Below are positions 6,431-11,350 of a stretch of 11,350 bases of DNA, in pieces (position 1 is the first letter of the stretch; each line of letters starts with the position of its first letter). Location of the stretch: assembly GCA_013214975.1 (NCBI GenBank), contig JABSPR010000169.1, positions 1 to 11,350 on the forward strand, read 5' to 3'. Position numbers and translations under genes: made by a program. A model generated the notes under the pieces. It worked only from the letters and a program-made list of their open reading frames with translations, was not told where the DNA came from and did no database searches. This stretch comes from Flavobacteriales bacterium. Lineage in GTDB: Bacteria; Bacteroidota; Bacteroidia; DT-38.

Positions 6431-8441
6431 TTTTTTAATATGCGTTTGCCTATTTGCTTACATCTTACCAAGTAAGAGCCAAAATGATTCCTTGCCAGAC
6501 TACATCAATTCTCAAATACTTACAGAAGAATATTCTGCAATTCAATCAACTCTATTTAAAGAATATAATACAATTAAAAAAAAAACCATTAATTTAAACC
6601 ACGCCACATATAATGAAATATCCTATTTAAAAATTCTTTCACCCAAGCAGCTTACAAACTTCTTTGAGCATATAAAAAGAAACGGTAAACTGATTCATTT
6701 ATCGGAATTGCAAACAATAACGGGATTCTCTAAATCGACAATAGACAAACTAACCCAAGCAGTTTACATCGACAATAACGAAGTAGCATTCAAACATAGC
6801 TCTCAGTCATTTTTCACAAAACCGGAGCAATTAATTCTTTTTCGTACCGATCGGATTCTTCAAAAAAAAGAAGGATTCAAAGGAGATAACTTTATCGGAG
6901 ATCAATACAGATATTACTTCAAATACCAATACAGAACAAAGAGCCTTACTGCAGGCATTACAACAGAAAAAGACGCAGGAGAAAAGATGAATTTCCAAAA
7001 TAATAAACCGGGATTCGACTTTCTATCCGGACATCTTTTCATCGATGACTTAGGAATACTAGATCAATTTATTCTCGGTGATTTCAAAATTGAAATTGGC
7101 CAAGGTTTAAATTTATGGTCAGATTTTTCACTTGGTAAATCAGCAGGAATACTAAACATTAAAAAGAACGGAAGAAAGATACTTCCATACAGAAGCACTA
7201 ATGAAAACAGATTTTTAAGAGGAACGGCACTAACACTAAACTACAAGAAGTTTTATATCACACCATTTTACTCACGAAAAAAAACAGACGCAAATATAAT
7301 TGAACAGGACAGTATTCAAAATATCACATTCTCTTCCCTTGCACAAGGCGGTTTACATAGAACTCCATCAGAACTAAAAAAAAGAAAAATATTAATGGAA
7401 GAAATACTGGGAACTTATGCTTCTTATGAATTCCAACGGTTACATTTTGGAGCGTCGTTCGTTAACACATTACATTATGGAACCTATAATAAAAAGACCC
7501 AACCCTATAATCAATTCGAGATAAACGATTCATCAAATAATGTTGCCGGATTAGATTTTGATTACGCGTTCAAAAATGTTGTTCTGTTCGGTGAATACTC
7601 CAGAAGTATTAATAAAGGGAAAGCGTTACTCTTATCAACAATTGTAAGCCTAAACAAAAGCTCATCAATAATACTTCTTTACAGAAATTACGGGGTTGCC
7701 TATCAAAACAACTTCTCGAATGCGATAGGAGAAAACTCAAAAAACAATAACGAAACAGGAATTCTTATCGGATTTGAAACGAGATTAAAAAACAAAACTT
7801 CGATAAATGGATACGTCGATATTTTTAATTCAGAGTGGCTCAAATACCAAACGACTGGACCATCTTATGGAAATGAGCTTTCTTGTCAAGTAAATAAGAA
7901 GATCAAGAACAACCTTCTAATTCAACTCAGACTTATTTTGAAAAGAAATTTAACTAACAATTCGTTATTAGAAAGTCCAATTAAAATGCTTGTGGAGACT
8001 ACAACAAACAACTTCCGCTTTCAGATAAACTCACAAATAACCAAATCAATACATTCTAAGAGCCGAGTAGAATTCAAGCAAGTTGTCCTAAGTAATTCAA
8101 AAGATAACGGGTTCATTATGTATCAAGACTTAGTTTATAAGAAAATGGGAAATCCATTTTCAATTACCCTACGCTATTCGCTTTTCGACACCGATAATTA
8201 CAATTCTAGAATGTACACCTACGAAAACGACTTACCTCACTCCTTTTCCATTTCAAGCAACTATTACACAGGGAGTAGACATTATATATTAATGAAGTAT
8301 AAAGTCAATCGAAAGATAAGTGCGTGGCTAAAATTTAGCGAAACTAAGTACCATGATAGAGATGAAATAGGATCTGGGTTAAATCTCATAAGCGGAAATA
8401 AAAAATCAAATATCAAATTTCTTGTAAAACTTACATTCTAA
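6420..8441 (+). CDS. Exported helix-hairpin-helix protein with predicted C-terminal beta-barrel
   Basis: I choose ATG at 6420 (673 residues) over an in-frame TTG at 6390 because it places a clean signal peptide at the N-terminus (hydrophobic residues 4-16, then PSKSQ). Residues about 57-116 align by eye with the tandem helix-hairpin-helix unit of ComEA: INLN, a first hairpin at 70-78, NGKL at 88-91, ELQTI at 96-100 and a second hairpin at 102-108. The hairpin glycines are mostly replaced (ILS and GFS where ComEA has GIG). From about residue 130 on there are many alternating strands rich in Tyr, Phe, Asn and Lys, and the protein ends in Phe (FLVKLTF), as outer-membrane barrels do. The 11-base overlap with the PorV-like gene suggests joint function. 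DNA binding or uptake is possible but unproven. Confidence 0.75.
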   Translation: MNYSFLICVCLFAYILPSKSQNDSLPDYINSQILTEEYSAIQSTLFKEYNTIKKKTINLNHATYNEISYLKILSPKQLTNFFEHIKRNGKLIHLSELQTITGFSKSTIDKLTQAVYIDNNEVAFKHSSQSFFTKPEQLILFRTDRILQKKEGFKGDNFIGDQYRYYFKYQYRTKSLTAGITTEKDAGEKMNFQNNKPGFDFLSGHLFIDDLGILDQFILGDFKIEIGQGLNLWSDFSLGKSAGILNIKKNGRKILPYRSTNENRFLRGTALTLNYKKFYITPFYSRKKTDANIIEQDSIQNITFSSLAQGGLHRTPSELKKRKILMEEILGTYASYEFQRLHFGASFVNTLHYGTYNKKTQPYNQFEINDSSNNVAGLDFDYAFKNVVLFGEYSRSINKGKALLLSTIVSLNKSSSIILLYRNYGVAYQNNFSNAIGENSKNNNETGILIGFETRLKNKTSINGYVDIFNSEWLKYQTTGPSYGNELSCQVNKKIKNNLLIQLRLILKRNLTNNSLLESPIKMLVETTTNNFRFQINSQITKSIHSKSRVEFKQVVLSNSKDNGFIMYQDLVYKKMGNPFSITLRYSLFDTDNYNSRMYTYENDLPHSFSISSNYYTGSRHYILMKYKVNRKISAWLKFSETKYHDRDEIGSGLNLISGNKKSNIKFLVKLTF

Positions 8442-8471
8442 AACATAACCACACACAAAACGCCATTTATC

Positions 8472-8487
8472 TTGCATTTAAATGCAA
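8472..8487. repeat. Perfect 16-bp palindrome (TTGCATTTAAATGCAA)
   Basis: The sequence is fully self-complementary with no spacer and lies 31 bases after the HhH gene stop. It shares TGCA/TGCAAT words with further palindromes at 8674-8768. It could be an operator or the relic of a repeat. No T run follows, so it is an unlikely terminator. Confidence 0.7.
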
Positions 8488-8501
8488 TAACGACCCATAA
8501 C

Positions 8502-8523
8502 TGGTAATTTTTATCAATAACCA
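8502..8523. repeat. Imperfect inverted repeat (TGGTAATT / AATAACCA)
   Basis: The two 8-base arms match at seven of eight positions and are separated by six bases. The site lies about 60 bases upstream of the candidate small ORF at 8586, where a regulator-binding site could be expected. In such AT-rich DNA an arm of this length is only weak evidence. Confidence 0.35.
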
Positions 8524-8585
8524 AAACTCCTATTAGGATATTACTACATATTGGGGTACTACAACAAACTCTACATAAACAATTA

Positions 8586-8681
8586 ATGAATAGTGTTCTA
8601 AAGATTATCAGGCGACTACTCGCCTTCGCCATATTATCAGTAACAATAGTGACAATACTTATTATTAATCTCCTGCAATAA
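8586..8681 (+). CDS. Candidate 31-residue single-helix membrane peptide
   Basis: An ATG opens a 31-codon frame ending in TAA. It reads MNSVLKIIRR at the N-terminus, then an almost unbroken hydrophobic stretch (about residues 11-30, rich in Leu, Ile, Val, Ala and Thr), ending LLQ. The basic turn followed by one helix is the layout of a real small inner-membrane protein with the basic end inside. There is no Shine-Dalgarno sequence, as for the other genes here, and an A-rich run (CATAAACAATTA) precedes the ATG. The stop codon lies inside an imperfect hairpin at 8674-8708. The minus strand is also open across this interval, but its product has no recognisable features. I recognise no homologue; it might equally be a chance frame. 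Confidence 0.4.
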   Translation: MNSVLKIIRRLLAFAILSVTIVTILIINLLQ

Positions 8682-8708
8682 ATATGCATTAACTGCATTT
8701 ATATTGCA
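8674..8708. repeat. Imperfect hairpin overlapping the small ORF stop
   Basis: TGCAATAAATATGCA (8674-8688) pairs with TGCATTTATATTGCA (8694-8708) at 13 of 15 positions across a 5-base loop, TTAAC. The 7-bp outer and 5-bp inner runs are perfect. No T run follows on +, so termination is doubtful. RNA structure, a binding site or a palindromic repeat remain options. Confidence 0.6.
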
Positions 8709-8768
8709 ATTAACGCAGAATTAGCGCTTACTAGAAGGTATTATACTGCAATTTATGCGTTTTAGCAC
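8705..8768. repeat. Degenerate direct repeat, 42-base period
   Basis: A unit starting TGCAATTAACGCA and ending TTAGCGC (8705-8727) recurs as TGCAATTTATGCG ... TTAGCAC (8747-8768), with one gap and a few substitutions. The first copy begins inside the right arm of the hairpin at 8674-8708. Repeated regulator sites upstream of the cupin gene or decayed copies of a small repeat both fit. Confidence 0.45.
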
Positions 8769-8820
8769 CATTCTATTTTCACTATAATTAATTACAAAAG
8801 AACCCTAGCTTCTTTGTTTA

Positions 8821-8833
8821 GCTAATTATTAGC
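8821..8833. promoter_or_regulatory. Dyad GCTAAT-T-ATTAGC upstream of the cupin gene
   Basis: This perfect 6-1-6 dyad lies 33 bases before the cupin ATG, in the interval where its promoter should be. Its position suits an operator, but no exact TAnnTTTG box can be found beside it. Confidence 0.35.
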
Positions 8834-8866
8834 ATATTTACTTTATCAAAAATTTTACAATTTATT

Positions 8867-9229
8867 ATGACAAAAAAAATCACATCGTTTGATCGAGTAC
8901 CCACTTTCTCTGGTCATGTAAAAATCGAAAAAGACAACAATCAGCATGCCACAAGCGGAGAACCAGCTGAAGCAGATAACAACCTATACACAGACAAATC
9001 AGGCAAATTTATCGCTGGGTCGTGGGAATGTACTGCGGGTATTCTACAGTTAACTAATTACGATATGGAAGAGTACTGCTTTATAAAAGAAGGAGAACTT
9101 GTAATTACGGATGAAGACGGAACAGTAACCACTCATAAGGCGGGAGATAGTTTTGTAATTCCACGTGGTTTTAATGGCGTATGGGATATGAAATCGAAAA
9201 TCGTAAAGGATTACGTTATTTTATTATAA
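8867..9229 (+). CDS. Small cupin protein (DUF861/Cupin_3 type)
   Basis: This 120-residue single-domain cupin would fold as a small beta-barrel in the cytoplasm. GSWECTAGILQLTNY (51-65) and the first cupin motif region EEYCFIKEGELVITDEDG (68-85), then KAGDSFVIPRGFNGVWD (91-107), match by eye the DUF861 family, whose members are often annotated as ethanolamine-utilisation EutQ-like or ureidoglycine-aminohydrolase-like proteins. The metal-binding HxH of classical cupins is not seen: the corresponding positions read YDMEEYC, so metal binding is uncertain. No pathway partner is adjacent; it stands alone after the palindrome-rich spacer and converges on aroA. Function is unknown; a sugar, amino-acid or small-ligand sensor or isomerase role would be guesswork. 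Confidence 0.85.
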   Translation: MTKKITSFDRVPTFSGHVKIEKDNNQHATSGEPAEADNNLYTDKSGKFIAGSWECTAGILQLTNYDMEEYCFIKEGELVITDEDGTVTTHKAGDSFVIPRGFNGVWDMKSKIVKDYVILL

Positions 9230-9249
9230 AATATAATTGCCGATGCATT

Positions 9250-9264
9250 CCATAGCTTCTATGG
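9250..9264. terminator. Small hairpin between convergent cupin and aroA genes
   Basis: CCATAG and CTATGG form a perfect 6-bp stem around a 3-base loop in the 44-base convergent gap. On + a T run (ATTTTT) follows only 12-17 bases later, and on - none follows. It might still end both transcripts, since little other space exists. Confidence 0.35.
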
Positions 9265-9273
9265 TTTGCTTGG

Positions 9274-10500
9274 CTATTTTTCCTCTACTACAAAACCCAC
9301 TGTCCTCAAATCATCCCAGTATTCAGGATACGATTTAGATACCACTCCAGGATCTTCTATATCAATATAATCAAGACTTAATGCTAGCGGAGCCATAGAC
9401 ATCGCTATTCGATGATCTTCGTAAGTTTTAACTACAGCATCTTTATCAGCAATCATTTCCTGAGGCTCTATTTCAATAATCCCACCTTCCTGATCAACCA
9501 CCTCGATTCCATATTTACCTAACTCGGTCTTAAGGGCTTTTATGCGATCAGTCTCTTTTATTATCAAACTTTTCAGCCCCACAAACCTACTTCTTACTCC
9601 AAGAGATGCAACCACGGCCGCAACAGTCTGCGCAATATCTGGACAGTCAATAAAATCAAATCCTAAATTAATAAAAAGACTTTTTGTCTTAAGTAAATGA
9701 ATGGCCCCCTTGGAATATGTAGTATTTACACCTAGTCCGCTAAAGATATCTCTCACCATCGAGTCGCCCTGCAGACTTTTCTCCTTGAATCCTTTTAGTT
9801 TAATATCTGCCGTTTCAGCCAACGAAACCATCTCATACCAATAAGAAGCTGCAGACCAATCGGCTTCAACTGTATATTTCTTTGCTTTATATGCTTTATG
9901 CTTTACAAGTACCGAATTCCCTTTCCATGAACAAGAAGCACCAAAATGCTTCATAATATTCAATGTCATATTTATATAAGGCCGAGAAATGATTTCTCCT
10001 TTGAAATTTATTTTCAACCCACCAGGAAGACTTGGCGCAATTAATAAAAGAGCCGTAATAAACTGACTACTTACACCAGCATCTAACTCTACTTTATTCC
10101 CCAAGCCAGGATTACCTTCTATTTGCAATGGCGGATATCCTTGTTCTCCTAAATAATCTATTTTTGCACCCAAAGACCTTAACGCATCTACTAACAGTCC
10201 GATTGGCCGTTTTTGCATTCTTTCAGACCCCGTTAATATCTTTGAACCCGGTGCAATACTCAAATAAGCCGTTAGAAATCGCATTGTAGTTCCTGCAGCT
10301 CCAACATTCAATTCATTATCGCCACAACATAATAACCGACTTAATGTTTGTGTATCATCAGATGTCGAAAGATTATCAATCTCTATATTTCCTTTGCAAA
10401 GCGCCTGAATAATGAGCACCCGATTACTCTCGCTTTTCGAGGACGCAAGCTCAATAACTCCATTTACACCATCTGCCGGTTTTGAAATCCGATAAATCAT
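9274..10500 (-). CDS. aroA: 3-phosphoshikimate 1-carboxyvinyltransferase (EPSP synthase)
   Basis: AroA joins PEP to shikimate 3-phosphate in the cytosolic shikimate pathway. The protein has 408 residues, slightly shorter than the roughly 427 of the E. coli enzyme. Visible active-site elements are SKSESNR at 21-27 (K22, S23, R27), GAAGTTMRF at 67-75 (PEP site, R74), GSERMQKRP at 91-99, SSQF at 144-147, the catalytic Asp in CPDIAQ (D288), KETDR at 315-319 with E316, and EDHR at 361-364. Compared with E. coli NAGTAMRP, the PEP-site loop has Ala for Asn and Phe for Pro. The start ATG overlaps the aroB stop (ATGA), so the two genes are coupled. It converges with the cupin gene. Confidence 0.95.
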   Translation of the reverse strand: MIYRISKPADGVNGVIELASSKSESNRVLIIQALCKGNIEIDNLSTSDDTQTLSRLLCCGDNELNVGAAGTTMRFLTAYLSIAPGSKILTGSERMQKRPIGLLVDALRSLGAKIDYLGEQGYPPLQIEGNPGLGNKVELDAGVSSQFITALLLIAPSLPGGLKINFKGEIISRPYINMTLNIMKHFGASCSWKGNSVLVKHKAYKAKKYTVEADWSAASYWYEMVSLAETADIKLKGFKEKSLQGDSMVRDIFSGLGVNTTYSKGAIHLLKTKSLFINLGFDFIDCPDIAQTVAAVVASLGVRSRFVGLKSLIIKETDRIKALKTELGKYGIEVVDQEGGIIEIEPQEMIADKDAVVKTYEDHRIAMSMAPLALSLDYIDIEDPGVVSKSYPEYWDDLRTVGFVVEEK

Positions 10501-11350
10501 TCTTTTTCTTTCAGGGTTTTATTTTGTAATCCCGAGTAATAGTCTAATGCTTCAAAGATATGATCGTTTGTAACAACCACACCCACTATGTACTTACCGA
10601 TTGATGATAATAAAGTGCATCGATATTCACCGGAATGATTTTTCTTATCATTTTTCAAATAACCAATAAAGTCTTCTCGATCCTCTATATCAATTGAAGG
10701 TTTACCATAAATACTTAAAACATAACCTACGATTTCATTCAATTCCACTTCAGAAAGACTACTCATTTTACAAGATAAGAAAGCCTCACATATCATACCG
10801 ATCGCTATTGCCTCACCATGCAGCAAATGTTTGCCTCTTATTCCAAGAAATGTACTTTCTATTGCATGCCCAACTGTATGGCCAAAATTTAATGATTTTC
10901 TTTCATTTCGCTCCTCAGGATCCTTAAGCACAATTTTATTTTTTATCTGAACTGATCTTAAAATAATTTCATCCCAATCTTCAATAGAAGTCAGATCTTC
11001 TCTTTTAATAAAATCCCAATAATCAGCGTCTGCGATCAATCCATGTTTAATAACTTCAGCATAACCAGATCTCAACTCCTCATATGGCAATGATTTCAAA
11101 AAAACAGTGCTTGCAAAAACTCCTTGTGGATTACTAAAAACTCCGATTTGATTCTTCAATCTATCAAAGTCAATCCCCAATTTCCCTCCCACAGAAGCAT
11201 CTACCTGAGACAGTAACGTTGTGGGCACATTGATAAAATCCACTCCTCGCTTATATGTGGACGCAACAAATCCTCCCATATCACCAATTACTCCTCCGCC
11301 TAAATTAATTACAATAGCGTTTCTATCTACATTCCCATCGCTCAGTGCAC
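10497..11350 (-). CDS. aroB: 3-dehydroquinate synthase, 5'-truncated by the window edge
   Basis: AroB converts DAHP to 3-dehydroquinate using NAD and a divalent metal. The frame stays open to the last base, so the start lies outside; the visible 283 residues lack roughly the first 65-70 of a typical 350-residue protein. The ATG at 11279 is internal: upstream in frame is DGNVDRNAIVINLGGGVIGD, which runs directly into MGGFVA and forms the conserved NAD-binding GGGxxxDxxGF motif. Further motifs are VPTTLLSQVDASVGGKLGID, the metal-ligand segment YAEVIKHG, NFGHTVGHAIE, and LLHGEAIAIGM. All expected metal ligands (Glu and two His) are present. The C-terminal tail LKEKE ends in the ATGA overlap with aroA. 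Confidence 0.94.
   Translation of the reverse strand, partial: ALSDGNVDRNAIVINLGGGVIGDMGGFVASTYKRGVDFINVPTTLLSQVDASVGGKLGIDFDRLKNQIGVFSNPQGVFASTVFLKSLPYEELRSGYAEVIKHGLIADADYWDFIKREDLTSIEDWDEIILRSVQIKNKIVLKDPEERNERKSLNFGHTVGHAIESTFLGIRGKHLLHGEAIAIGMICEAFLSCKMSSLSEVELNEIVGYVLSIYGKPSIDIEDREDFIGYLKNDKKNHSGEYRCTLLSSIGKYIVGVVVTNDHIFEALDYYSGLQNKTLKEKE

Larger units (their letters stand above)
8442..8866. other. 425-base palindrome-rich spacer
   Basis: Between the HhH gene and the cupin gene there is no long gene. Apart from the 31-codon candidate at 8586-8681, the region consists of AT-rich DNA with several palindromes and repeats built on TGCA, TGCAAT and TTAGC words. No tRNA cloverleaf or transposase fragment is recognisable. 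A TATAAT word lies at about 8783, but the usual phylum promoter box is missing. Confidence 0.55.

Noticed and set aside
8438..8698. An 86-codon open frame on the minus strand
   Set aside because: It runs antisense to the end of the HhH gene, the palindromes and the small ORF. Its product is Cys/Ile-rich with no coherent domain or signal, and its start falls inside the TGCA hairpin, so it is most likely chance.
8674..8768. TGCA-rich repeats as an integron cassette attC with the cupin as cassette cargo
   Set aside because: The repeats precede the cupin rather than follow it, no matching site follows at 9230-9273, and the core-site pattern is missing.
10694..10927. A 77-codon open frame on + inside aroB
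   Set aside because: It is antisense to conserved AroB metal-site sequence and has no features of its own.

Overview
The window looks like ordinary chromosome from a member of the Bacteroidota, probably a cytophagal or flavobacterial relative. The evidence is low GC content, start codons without Shine-Dalgarno sequences, two good matches to the Bacteroidota -7 promoter element TAnnTTTG, a short LID-less adenylate kinase, an Obg GTPase with no C-terminal OCT domain, and a PorV-like outer-membrane barrel. I see no insertion sequence, prophage, CRISPR array, tRNA or rRNA.

Left part (1-3472): a receiver-only response regulator on + runs tail-to-tail into a tight minus-strand operon, in transcription order hpt, adk, obgE, a PAP2-family phosphatase, and crcB. 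The gaps are 2, 17 and 12 bases, and the last junction is an ATGA overlap. This set combines purine salvage, adenylate balance, a ribosome-associated GTPase, lipid phosphate chemistry and fluoride export. A 51-base divergent spacer (3473-3523) carries two back-to-back TAnnTTTG boxes. From it purK-purE (3524-5148, ATGA overlap) is transcribed to the right. Purine salvage and the de novo AIR-to-CAIR steps therefore leave from one compact promoter region.

Middle part (5149-8441): a 480-base gene-free stretch holds a probable purE terminator and a perfect 14-bp inverted repeat around a 51-base spacer. It is followed by two overlapping genes for exported, probably outer-membrane proteins: a PorV-like barrel, and a 673-residue protein with an N-terminal ComEA-like tandem helix-hairpin-helix region followed by a long predicted beta-strand region. 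This pair is the least understood and most interesting coding part of the window.

Right part (8442-11350): a 425-base spacer is rich in TGCA-type palindromes and repeats and contains a plausible 31-residue single-helix membrane protein missed by ordinary length cut-offs. It is followed by a DUF861-type cupin on +, which converges on aroA and a 5'-truncated aroB on - (shikimate pathway, ATGA overlap). Most of the window is core metabolism. No clear new multi-gene system is present. The candidates worth a second look are the HhH/barrel pair, the inverted repeat before it, and the palindrome-rich spacer with its small ORF.
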